Shown here one piece after another: positions 18,681 to 26,811 of a stretch of DNA of 64,000 bases. Origin of the DNA: JACNIZ01 sp964344765 (lineage in GTDB: Bacteria; Planctomycetota; UBA1135); the NCBI GenBank assembly GCA_964344765.1, contig CAYFOM010000003.1, positions 1 to 64,000 on the forward strand, written 5' to 3'. Under the pieces are notes generated by a model that had not been told where the DNA came from, did no database searches, and was given only the letters and a program-made list of their open reading frames with translations. The position numbers and the translations under genes are program-made. The first letter of the stretch is position 1; the number at the start of each line of letters is the position of its first letter.

Positions 18681-19640
18681 TTGGGAAAAATCAGAGATCT
18701 ACGTCGCGCCATTCGCCGCACCTGGAAACACAAACCGGGTGTGTGGCCGTGGATCATGTCGTGGCCGACGCGTGGCACGCTTGCTTTATTGCGTTTGTTC
18801 CCAACGCGCTTATCGGTGGCCTTTGCCCACCGACTCGGTCGCATGGCTTGGTGGTCGGCACGCCGACGCAATTACGGACGCGCGCAAATGGGCTTGGCAT
18901 TGCCTGAATTGTCGGACCCGCAACGCGACCAACTGCTCAAAGAATCCTGCGGCCACTTAGGCCGCACCGTCGCCGAGACCATGATCATGCTGCAACGTGA
19001 TCGCAAAACCGGCTTGGAGGATTATTTCGAGTGGGAAGACGGCGCCCTTGAACAGCTCCATGCAGTGCGCGAAAAAGGGGCGGTCATTGTGCAAGCGCAC
19101 CTCGGTGCCTTCGAGATTTTTGGCGCCGCTGCCGTGCAAGCCGAAGTGCGGCCGGCGTTCACGATGCGCATGCCGACCAATTACTACGTCGGCCAGCAAT
19201 TGCTGAAAAGCCGCCAAGGTTGGGGCATTGAACTAATCCCGCGCCAAGGTGCGGTGCGGCGCATGCTCACCCATATGAAGGGCGGCGGTGCAGTGATTTT
19301 GGCGACGGATCAAAACGCCCAGCGCGCACCGATTTTTGTGCCGTGGTTCGGCAAATTAGCTGCTACCGAACGGGCTGCAGCTGCCATTGCTTTGCGAACC
19401 GGTGCACCGGTGTTGGTGGGTTGGTGTTTACGCACCGAACGGTTCGGCAAGTACAAAGTCGGCGTCACCACGCTGCGCGAATCCTGTGCCAAGCAACAGG
19501 CCAGCGACGAGGCGGTCATGGAGTTGACCGCGCAAATGCACCAAGAATTGGAAGCTGTGATTCGCCGCAATCCCAAGCAATACTTGTGGATCCACGACCG
19601 CTACCGCACACGCCCTTCCGACCGCCAGGAAACTGAATGA
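18681..19640 (+). CDS. Lipid A biosynthesis acyltransferase (LpxL/LpxM family)
   Basis: 319 aa. It matches the lysophospholipid-acyltransferase group that adds secondary acyl chains to Kdo-lipid A. The catalytic HX4D/E motif is HLGAFE (His140, Glu145), with IPRQGAVRRML, DQNAQRAPIFVPWFGK and the C-terminal YLWIHDRYRTRP also typical. An N-terminal hydrophobic segment (about 32-58) would hold it to the membrane. There is no ATG; TTG 18681 is the best in-frame start after lpxK ends, though the exact start is uncertain. It overlaps hldE by 4 nt (ATGA). Confidence 0.88.
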   Translation: MGKIRDLRRAIRRTWKHKPGVWPWIMSWPTRGTLALLRLFPTRLSVAFAHRLGRMAWWSARRRNYGRAQMGLALPELSDPQRDQLLKESCGHLGRTVAETMIMLQRDRKTGLEDYFEWEDGALEQLHAVREKGAVIVQAHLGAFEIFGAAAVQAEVRPAFTMRMPTNYYVGQQLLKSRQGWGIELIPRQGAVRRMLTHMKGGGAVILATDQNAQRAPIFVPWFGKLAATERAAAAIALRTGAPVLVGWCLRTERFGKYKVGVTTLRESCAKQQASDEAVMELTAQMHQELEAVIRRNPKQYLWIHDRYRTRPSDRQETE

Positions 19641-21097
19641 TGACCGACCGCGACCTCATCCTGCTGCTGCAATCCCTGCAATCCGCCCGCATCGCCGTGG
19701 TCGGAGATTTCATGGTGGATCGCTACGTCTGGGGCGACGCCTTGCGCGTTTCGCCTGAAGCACCGGTACCCGTGGTCCATGCCCAACGCGAGGATCATCG
19801 CTTGGGTGGCGCCGGCAACGTAGTCGCCAACATTTGTGAACTGGGCGCCCACGCCTTCTGCGTAGGTGTAGTCGGCGACGATGAAGCCGGCGGCGAAATG
19901 GTTGACGGCCTAAAAGCTATGGGCGCCGACGCCGACGGCATGGTGACCGATTCATCCCGGCCGACCATTCAAAAAATTCGCGTGATGGCGCGCAATCAGC
20001 AAATGCTGCGCGTCGACCGCGAAACACCGGCCGCCATCGAGGACAAAGTCGCCGCTCAGTTGTTGCAACAGCTCAAACAATCCGAGTGGCAAGCGCTGGT
20101 GCTTAGCGATTACGGCAAAGGCACGTTGCCGCTACCGCTGATGAAGGATGCCATCGCCGAAGCCCGTCGCCGTGGCGCACCGGTTTTGGTCGATCCCAAG
20201 CACCGCGACTTCTCGCGCTATCAAGGTGCGACCTTGATCACACCAAACCGCGCCGAAGCCGAAGCAGCCTGCGGCGAAAGCCTTGCCGATATGGAAGCAC
20301 TTGCCGTTCGCGGCGAAGCGCTGCGCAAGCACGCCGGCATCGACGCGCTGCTGATTACCCTCGGCGATCAAGGCATGTACTTGCTCGAAGAAGGCAACCC
20401 CGGCCTGCATCTGCCCACTGCGGCCCGTCAGGTGTACGACGTCACCGGTGCCGGCGATACCGTCATCGCGATGCTTGCCGTAGCCCTCGCCGGTGGTGCC
20501 GATTTACCGGGCGCAGTGCGGCTTTCCAATGTTGCCGCTGGTTTGGCCGTCGCCAAGGTCGGCACTACTGCTGTAGGTCGCAATGAATTGGAGCACCAAC
20601 TGCGAACCGCCAGCTCGGAAAATAAAATCATCGCCGTCGACGACGAAGCTAGTCTGCAATCCGCGCTCGCAACCTTGCGCCGCGAAGGTCGTCCGGTTGT
20701 CTTTACCAATGGATGCTTCGACATTCTGCACGCCGGTCACGTCCGCTATCTGCGCGAAGCACGCCAACTGGGCGACGCAATGGTCCTCGGCTTAAACGAC
20801 GATGATTCGGTGCGCCGCCTCAAGGGGGCGGAACGACCCATCAACAACCAATGGGACCGCGCCGAAGTTTTGGCCGGATTGGAGTGCGTGGACTTAGTCG
20901 TGCTTTTCGCTGAAGACACGCCGGAAAACCTGATTCGCAACATCTGCCCTGACGTTTTGGTCAAAGGTGCCGATTACAAAGACAAAGGCGTGGTCGGTGC
21001 CGAGTTTGTGCAAGACAGCGGCGGCGAAGTACGGCTGATCGACTTGGTGCCGGGTCGCAGCACGTCGGCCATTGTCGAGCGCATTCGCGAGAACTGA
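19637..21097 (+). CDS. hldE: Bifunctional ADP-heptose synthase HldE
   Basis: 486 aa. The N-terminal ribokinase-type domain (about 1-325) phosphorylates heptose-7-phosphate at C1. It shows VVGDFMVDRYVWG, RLGGAGNVVANI and the catalytic DVTGAGDTV. The C-terminal nucleotidyltransferase domain (about 345-486) adenylates heptose-1-phosphate and has FTNGCFDILHAGHVRYL, with HxGH, plus VKGADYKDKGVVG. The product feeds LPS inner-core synthesis, in agreement with the preceding lipid A genes. It overlaps both neighbours by 1-4 nt. The gmhA and gmhB genes that complete the pathway are not in the window. Confidence 0.95.
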   Translation: MMTDRDLILLLQSLQSARIAVVGDFMVDRYVWGDALRVSPEAPVPVVHAQREDHRLGGAGNVVANICELGAHAFCVGVVGDDEAGGEMVDGLKAMGADADGMVTDSSRPTIQKIRVMARNQQMLRVDRETPAAIEDKVAAQLLQQLKQSEWQALVLSDYGKGTLPLPLMKDAIAEARRRGAPVLVDPKHRDFSRYQGATLITPNRAEAEAACGESLADMEALAVRGEALRKHAGIDALLITLGDQGMYLLEEGNPGLHLPTAARQVYDVTGAGDTVIAMLAVALAGGADLPGAVRLSNVAAGLAVAKVGTTAVGRNELEHQLRTASSENKIIAVDDEASLQSALATLRREGRPVVFTNGCFDILHAGHVRYLREARQLGDAMVLGLNDDDSVRRLKGAERPINNQWDRAEVLAGLECVDLVVLFAEDTPENLIRNICPDVLVKGADYKDKGVVGAEFVQDSGGEVRLIDLVPGRSTSAIVERIREN

Positions 21098-21939
21098 TGC
21101 CCGAGACGCAAGCCAAATCCGAGTCGGTTGCAGCGCCAACAGAGCTGCGACCACGCGGGATTTGGATGGCACTATTGGGCGCAGTAGCCGGTTTGTTGGC
21201 CGGCTTGCTGGGCATTGGCGGCGGCTTGTTGGTTGGTCCGGTGCTGATGCTGTTCGGCTTTGGCTTAAAGCGTGCCTTCGGCAGTGCACTGGCCGTCGTG
21301 CTTGCCGCGGCGACGGTGGCGGTTATCACCGAGCTCATCCTGCAACCGTCCAACTTCCATTGGTTGGCGGCGCTGTTTTTGGTGATCGGCGGGCAGCTCG
21401 GTGCCAAAGCTGCCGGTACCTGGATTCACAGAATTTCCGAGCAACAATTGCGCTGGGCTTTCCTCGCCTTGGTGCTTTACGCCAGCCTGCGCAACCTTGG
21501 TGTGCTCGGTGAAATCCCATCCACCGCATTACCCGGTTTAGCGGGCGACGAGCAGTGGTTGCAGTGGATCCTTTGCTTAGCCCTCGGATTCCTCGCCGGC
21601 AACTGCGCGGTGTTTTTCGGCGTCGGCGGCGGCGTCGTCATGGTCCCCGGAATGGTCCTGGCAGTGGGGGGCTTCGTCGTCACCGAAGCGATGGCGACCA
21701 GCTTGCTGGCAATGGTGCCGATTTCTGCACTAGGGTTGCGATTAGCCGTTCGCGACCGACGTGTCGACGGCCGGGTGTTGCCGCAACTGTTGCCCACAGC
21801 ATTCATCGGCGCAATCGTCGGCGTCAGCTTGCGCAACTACGCATTAGCCCCAGACCAGCTGTCCGTGCTCTTCGGCGCTTTTCTGATGTGGGTGGCGTTT
21901 GAATTGGTTCGCCGCAGCCGCTCGTCCCCTAAGGGCTAA
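21097..21939 (+). CDS. TauE/SafE-family (DUF81) membrane transporter
   Basis: 280 aa with about eight hydrophobic segments arranged as two similar halves. Each half starts with a Gly-rich repeat: LLAGLLGIGGGLLVGPVL near 35-52, and FFGVGGGVVMVPGMVLA near 170-186. This duplicated GxGGG layout defines the TauE/SafE sulfite exporter family. Substrates vary (sulfite, sulfoacetate or other organic anions) and cannot be told here. Its ATG shares one base with the hldE stop (TGATG), so it closes the envelope operon. It converges on the diguanylate cyclase gene with a 14-nt gap. Confidence 0.85.
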   Translation: MPETQAKSESVAAPTELRPRGIWMALLGAVAGLLAGLLGIGGGLLVGPVLMLFGFGLKRAFGSALAVVLAAATVAVITELILQPSNFHWLAALFLVIGGQLGAKAAGTWIHRISEQQLRWAFLALVLYASLRNLGVLGEIPSTALPGLAGDEQWLQWILCLALGFLAGNCAVFFGVGGGVVMVPGMVLAVGGFVVTEAMATSLLAMVPISALGLRLAVRDRRVDGRVLPQLLPTAFIGAIVGVSLRNYALAPDQLSVLFGAFLMWVAFELVRRSRSSPKG

Positions 21940-21953
21940 CCGCGAACCCATTC

Positions 21954-22955
21954 TTAGTGCGTGCTCGGATTGCGTTCCGGATCGGCACTGGCGACGTAAA
22001 TCTTCACCCGATTGCGTCCGGCTTCCTTGGCCCAATAAAGCGCTTTATCCGCTTCGTTGACCATTTCCATGACGTCGGGGCGATCAATCCCATCTGCCGA
22101 AGCCACGCCAAACGACGACGAGATCTTCAGCATGCGGCCGTCTTCGGCGCGAATCTCTTGGTTGGCGAGCAGGGCGCGACACCGTTCGGCGATTTCCGCC
22201 GCTTGAATGATGTCGGTGTTGGGTAAGACCAGCAAAAATTCTTCCCCACCCCAACGGCCGACGTGGTCGCCGGAGCGCACGCATGCTTTGAGGCAATCGG
22301 AAACAACTTTCAATACCTGGTCGCCGGTGTTGTGACCAAACTCATCATTGATGGTCTTGAACTTGTCAACGTCGGTCATCACTACGCCTAACGGCTGGCG
22401 TGCACGACGACAACGATCTTCATCGACGCGCAGAGTTTGCATCAACGCACGGCGATTGATCAAACCGGTCAAGCTGTCGGTCATCGCCAAGGTTTCATTG
22501 ATCTTGCGTTGCTTTTCCAACTCCATCTGCAACGCCATGCTCTTGGCGCCGGCGCGGAAACGAGCGAGCAGTTCAATCTTGTTAAATGGCTTGGCAATAA
22601 ACTCGTTGGACAACGCCTCGAAGAACCCAGCTGCCAAATCTTCGGTGGTGTTGCGCGACGTCAGCATCAAAATGAAGGGCTGCAATGGGCTCTCTTCATT
22701 TGCTTTGCGAATCTTCTTGCATAGCTCAATGCCGGTTAACCCGGGCATTTCCCAGTCGGTAATCACCAATTCGGGACGTTGCTCCTGGTAAATCCGCCAA
22801 GCTTCGGCGCCGTCGGTGGCGATCAACATCGGGAAGCCTTCTTTTTGAAGAACCCGCTGAATGAGCTTGCGGATGACAGGGTCATCGTCGGCGATGAGGA
22901 TCCTCATCGGGCTATCCGTCAACTGAGGGGTCGAGTCTGTGTTCGTGGGGGACAT
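21954..22955 (-). CDS. Response-regulator diguanylate cyclase (REC-GGDEF)
   Basis: 333 aa. The receiver domain (about 17-135) has the acidic pocket ADDD and phosphoacceptor Asp67 in VITDWEMPG, with the conserved Lys in IAKPF. The GGDEF domain (about 170-325) has the active GGEEF motif at 236-240 and an intact product-inhibition site RSGD at 227-230, exactly 5 residues upstream. It should make cyclic di-GMP in response to phosphorylation. The partner is almost certainly the hybrid histidine kinase ending 12 nt upstream in the same operon. Confidence 0.93.
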   Translation of the reverse strand: MSPTNTDSTPQLTDSPMRILIADDDPVIRKLIQRVLQKEGFPMLIATDGAEAWRIYQEQRPELVITDWEMPGLTGIELCKKIRKANEESPLQPFILMLTSRNTTEDLAAGFFEALSNEFIAKPFNKIELLARFRAGAKSMALQMELEKQRKINETLAMTDSLTGLINRRALMQTLRVDEDRCRRARQPLGVVMTDVDKFKTINDEFGHNTGDQVLKVVSDCLKACVRSGDHVGRWGGEEFLLVLPNTDIIQAAEIAERCRALLANQEIRAEDGRMLKISSSFGVASADGIDRPDVMEMVNEADKALYWAKEAGRNRVKIYVASADPERNPSTH

Positions 22956-22967
22956 GGTCTCGAATAG

Positions 22968-25148
22968 TTAGGCGCTTTTCTTTTGCTGGGCGAGGCTTTG
23001 CCATTTCAGCAAAGCTTCCTGGAGGTCTAATTTGCGCAGCGGTTTGGTGTAGTAATCATTCATACCGGCACCCAAACACTTGCTGCGGTATCCCTTCATG
23101 GCGTGAGCCGTTAATGCCAGAATCGGAACTTCGCGACCACCCGGGAGTTCGCGGATCAGGCGGGTGGCTTCCATTCCATCCAGCTCAGGCATCTGGATAT
23201 CCATGAAGATCAAATCTTGGTGCTTATCCTTAAAGCTATCGACGGCTTCCTGGCCGTTGGTAGCAAGGTCTACGTGCATCCCAAACTGTTCCAGCATGCG
23301 TTTGGCGATGCGGGCGTTTGTTGGGTTGTCCTCGGCAACCAATACATTCATTGAAGTCAAAGCGCCCTCTGGGGAGGAAGCAGCAGGTGCCGCTTTCGCT
23401 TTGCGTTCGGGCTTACCCTTCCAAATCAGGTCGCGCAAGTCAGCAACCGGATAGGGAGGTCCGATTTGGCGCAAGTTGTAATCCTTGTCCGCCAAATCTT
23501 CTCCCCGCGACAGCAGAATTAATTCCGCTTTCAACGGGTGGAGCAGCGTCATCAATTGCGAAACACTGCCGTACTCGTCTACCGTTGGGTCGACGAATAA
23601 AAAGCCGCCTTCCTTGAGGAATTCCTGGCATTCATGGGCCAGTGCAACCTGCGGACGAAGCGTGCGCACGTTCAATCCAATGCGCTTCAGACGGCGAGCC
23701 AAGGTGTGAACTGCATGGCTGGCACGAGCGGCAATCAATACGTTGCCCTTGGCCGATGCCGGGCGAAGTTCGTCTTCCACCCGAATCGGAACTTCCACAT
23801 GGAATGCGGTGCCGACGTCGGTTTGCGAATCCACCTCAATTCGGCCATCCATCAGGTCAACCAAACGGCGAGTGATGGTCAAACCCAGACCGGTGCCACC
23901 ATGGACTCGGGTGGTCGAACCATCGGCTTGAGTGAAGCTCTGGAAAATGGCTTCAATGCGATCCTGTGGAATTCCTTTGCCCTGGTCGCGAACTTCCAAT
24001 ACCAACAACGCTCCGGACGGCCCGCCTTGCTTGATGCGAGCTTTCAGGCTGACGGCGCCTTGATTGGTGAACTTGACCGCGTTATCCAGCAAGTTGTGGA
24101 TCAACTGCTTGAGACGCACTGGATCGCCCACAGCTTTGTTGGGCATATCCAACGGAGCGTCATAGATGAACTGGAGGCCGGCTTCATGCGCCGCAAGCGC
24201 GTGCAAGGTTGCAACGTCGTCCAAGATTTCGGCCAGTTCAAATTCTTCTTTGACGAACTCAAATCGATCGGCTTCAATTTTCGACAAGTCAAGCACGTCA
24301 TCCAGAATGGCGAGCAAATCTCGGCCGCTGGATTGCAGCAGTTCCAGCAAACTGGATTGATCTTCTTTGAGCTCGGTTTGGCCCAACAATTCGGCGGTGC
24401 CCAAAATGCCGTTCATCGGCGTGCGCACCTCGTGACTCATATTGGTCAAAAATTCGCGCTTCGCTTGGTTCGCCGCTTCGGACTTTTGCAAAGTCTCGGC
24501 CATGCTGACCTTGGCCGCTGCCAGGTCGCGGACTACGTCCTCATTGCGGTATTGCTGAAGCAGGTGGCTCCACAGAAGCATGCGCGCTTTTTTGGATCCG
24601 GCCAAGCCAAATACAAAGGAGGCTAGGCAGAGGCCGGCAAGTACGCGTTCCAATCCACCTGGCTGAATCGCCAAGCCGACCATCGGCGGAGCGAGGATGG
24701 CTATGCCAAAGCCAAGGAAGGTGGCCGAGTGCGCCGAAAGGGTGACCACCGCGCCCGAGCACAGAGCCGACAACACCATGACAATGATGGCACGGTGGGC
24801 GATGTCCATGTGCGGCAGCGCAAACAAGTAACCGGTGCTCCACACCAAGCCACCGCCGACGACAACCGCGAAGTGGGCCCAATAAACCCGCTTGTTTACC
24901 GCGCCCAAATCTTCGATTTGCAAAACGCGCGCAGCGCGGAATCCGCGTACACCGCAGATAGCCAATATGCCGCCAATCCATAGGACTAGCGTCATGAGCG
25001 GTACAGTGCTCTTCAGCAACAAGAAGACGACGATGGCCACCAGGCTGTGGCCGATCACCGCACTTTTTTCTTGCTGATGGAGGGCAAAGACCAAATCCCG
25101 ATCAAGCTTGGCTTGATAGGGTTTCAGCGCTTTCAGCAATGGGTTCAC
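22968..25148 (-). CDS. Membrane hybrid histidine kinase
   Basis: 726 aa. Five or six membrane segments fall within 31-185 with no large periplasmic loop, so it probably senses a membrane or intramembrane cue. A short coiled coil leads to HisKA with phospho-His239 in NMSHEVRTPMNG. The ATPase domain has N, G1 and G2 boxes (LLDNAVKF, VRDQGKGIP, GGTGLGLTI). A degenerate receiver (about 470-580) follows, with VDPTV at the usual phosphorylation position. The final true receiver (about 600-720) has Asp650 in FMDIQMPELDG. GTG start at 25148. It is co-transcribed with the REC-GGDEF gene, which is its likely output. Confidence 0.93.
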   Translation of the reverse strand: MNPLLKALKPYQAKLDRDLVFALHQQEKSAVIGHSLVAIVVFLLLKSTVPLMTLVLWIGGILAICGVRGFRAARVLQIEDLGAVNKRVYWAHFAVVVGGGLVWSTGYLFALPHMDIAHRAIIVMVLSALCSGAVVTLSAHSATFLGFGIAILAPPMVGLAIQPGGLERVLAGLCLASFVFGLAGSKKARMLLWSHLLQQYRNEDVVRDLAAAKVSMAETLQKSEAANQAKREFLTNMSHEVRTPMNGILGTAELLGQTELKEDQSSLLELLQSSGRDLLAILDDVLDLSKIEADRFEFVKEEFELAEILDDVATLHALAAHEAGLQFIYDAPLDMPNKAVGDPVRLKQLIHNLLDNAVKFTNQGAVSLKARIKQGGPSGALLVLEVRDQGKGIPQDRIEAIFQSFTQADGSTTRVHGGTGLGLTITRRLVDLMDGRIEVDSQTDVGTAFHVEVPIRVEDELRPASAKGNVLIAARASHAVHTLARRLKRIGLNVRTLRPQVALAHECQEFLKEGGFLFVDPTVDEYGSVSQLMTLLHPLKAELILLSRGEDLADKDYNLRQIGPPYPVADLRDLIWKGKPERKAKAAPAASSPEGALTSMNVLVAEDNPTNARIAKRMLEQFGMHVDLATNGQEAVDSFKDKHQDLIFMDIQMPELDGMEATRLIRELPGGREVPILALTAHAMKGYRSKCLGAGMNDYYTKPLRKLDLQEALLKWQSLAQQKKSA

Positions 25149-25253
25149 GGTTAGGTCAACGATTTCAGAGATGGAGTCAGTAATCGCCAGATTTCTATCG
25201 GCTGGTTACCGGTTTGCCCTAAAGGCATAGAGCTGAGACACTTCAATCCAATA

Positions 25254-26756
25254 ATGAGTTTGATCATCTCCGCACTGACATGTTCCCTTTCGGCCATACT
25301 CGCCCCCCAGCTACAGGAGCAGAGCGCTGAAATTCCCGCAGGAATGCCGCATCCCACGCTGCCGCAGCAGCTTCACCAATGGGAGGAACTCAATACGGGG
25401 AGGGCGGAATGGTCTGAGCTCCGACTCTGGCACGCGCTGAAGCCGGGATCATTGCTCAGCGGCGATTGGGACGGCAGTTACGCCGAAGCTCGGCTAGAGA
25501 GGGCAGATAGGCTCGCCGCGCTAAATGAGTGGACCGATGCGGAAATGCGCGATTGGCTCAGCGCAACCGCCCCCAAACCGGTGCGGGCGATGATTTCCGT
25601 CCGTGAAATCCCGGTCGGGAAAACTGAACTGGACGGCAAAAACATTTTCGTAGGTTCCCAGCCGCTGATGCCGGGTGTGCCGACCACCCTTGGGAATTAC
25701 GGAGCGCGGCCGGTGGTTGCCGAAATCGATGTTGAGATCGCGCAAGCTTCCAACATCGCCGACCCGGATATGGGCTGGCTGTTCGACGGCGTTTCCGTCG
25801 CCGTTGCCGTGGTGCCGCTTGGCCAGGACCGCTGGTGGGCGGAATTTGCCATGACCGTGAGTGAAGCCGGCGAGTCCGAAACCATCGATACCGGCAGCGG
25901 CGAAATCCGCGGCAAGAGTCGCGAAAACGCCAAGGTGCTCGAATTTTCAGGTCCGATCCTGGCTCGCAACGGTTCAGCGGCGGAAATTCGCATGCCCGGC
26001 ATGCAGCCCGGTTCCACCCTTGCCGTGCAGCTGACCCTAACAGGCGAGCGCCAACCTGCGATTTTCCAGGTTGGGGACTATTTGGCCGTAGATTTGCCTA
26101 CCGTGCCGCTGGATCCCGGCCTGGCCACGCTGCTGGATGAATCCGGCGATAAATTCCTGTGGTCGTCGCCCAACGGCATGCTGATCGTTGAGGCTGCAGG
26201 AGGCTCGATGATTGCTGAGGAACTGGTGAATTCCGCCACCGGCGTCACTGGCGTCGACTTGGGTTTGGCTCTGGAGACTGGCCCCGATCGCACCATGCCG
26301 CTGGTTCAGGTCCCCGGAATCGTCGGTCGTGACTATTGCTTTGCGGCAGGCCACGCCTACGACGTTTTGGTCGACTGGGATGTGGAAGTGGCCAGCGAAT
26401 CGCGCATTCCCAGCCCTATCTTCGCCCGCTTGTTCGAAGGATTCGCCGGTTCCATGCGCGCCGAAGCCGATGGCGGCGGCATTGGCGGGACCATGCTGGA
26501 CGCCGAATTCAGCCGCATTCACATGGGGGAGCCTGCCCAGCTGAAGTTGGCGGGTGAAACCTACGGCGGCGGAGAACGCGAATTGAAGCTGTCGCCGGTG
26601 CAAGTCAAATGCGAGCGCCCGGAACGCCACGTTGCCAAATTCCAATGGGAAGGCAGCTTGCCCAGCGTGACGATCAGCAAAACTTTGCCCGCCCAAGTCG
26701 GCTACGGCACGCTGATGGGGCTACGGCTGACGGCGACCGAAGTAGTCAATCGTTAG
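25254..26756 (+). CDS. Secreted protein of unknown function
   Basis: 500 aa with an N-terminal signal-like segment (about 1-25, SLIISALTCSLSAILA). The mature part is acidic and mostly beta-strand in pattern, without recognisable domain motifs. A helical region (about 40-105, many E, W and L) is followed by a strand-rich body in which Gly-Asp and Val-rich segments alternate. It contains one Cys-Cys candidate pair far apart (YCFAAG and VKCERPE). There are no transmembrane segments after the signal. It stands alone, divergent from the hybrid kinase and 55 nt before the tricorn gene. I do not recognise it. Confidence 0.7.
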   Translation: MSLIISALTCSLSAILAPQLQEQSAEIPAGMPHPTLPQQLHQWEELNTGRAEWSELRLWHALKPGSLLSGDWDGSYAEARLERADRLAALNEWTDAEMRDWLSATAPKPVRAMISVREIPVGKTELDGKNIFVGSQPLMPGVPTTLGNYGARPVVAEIDVEIAQASNIADPDMGWLFDGVSVAVAVVPLGQDRWWAEFAMTVSEAGESETIDTGSGEIRGKSRENAKVLEFSGPILARNGSAAEIRMPGMQPGSTLAVQLTLTGERQPAIFQVGDYLAVDLPTVPLDPGLATLLDESGDKFLWSSPNGMLIVEAAGGSMIAEELVNSATGVTGVDLGLALETGPDRTMPLVQVPGIVGRDYCFAAGHAYDVLVDWDVEVASESRIPSPIFARLFEGFAGSMRAEADGGGIGGTMLDAEFSRIHMGEPAQLKLAGETYGGGERELKLSPVQVKCERPERHVAKFQWEGSLPSVTISKTLPAQVGYGTLMGLRLTATEVVNR

Positions 26757-26811
26757 TCGGATTTCCCGGCTCAAGGGCCGGATTTGATGTTGGCTGGACA
26801 TCGGGAGATTT

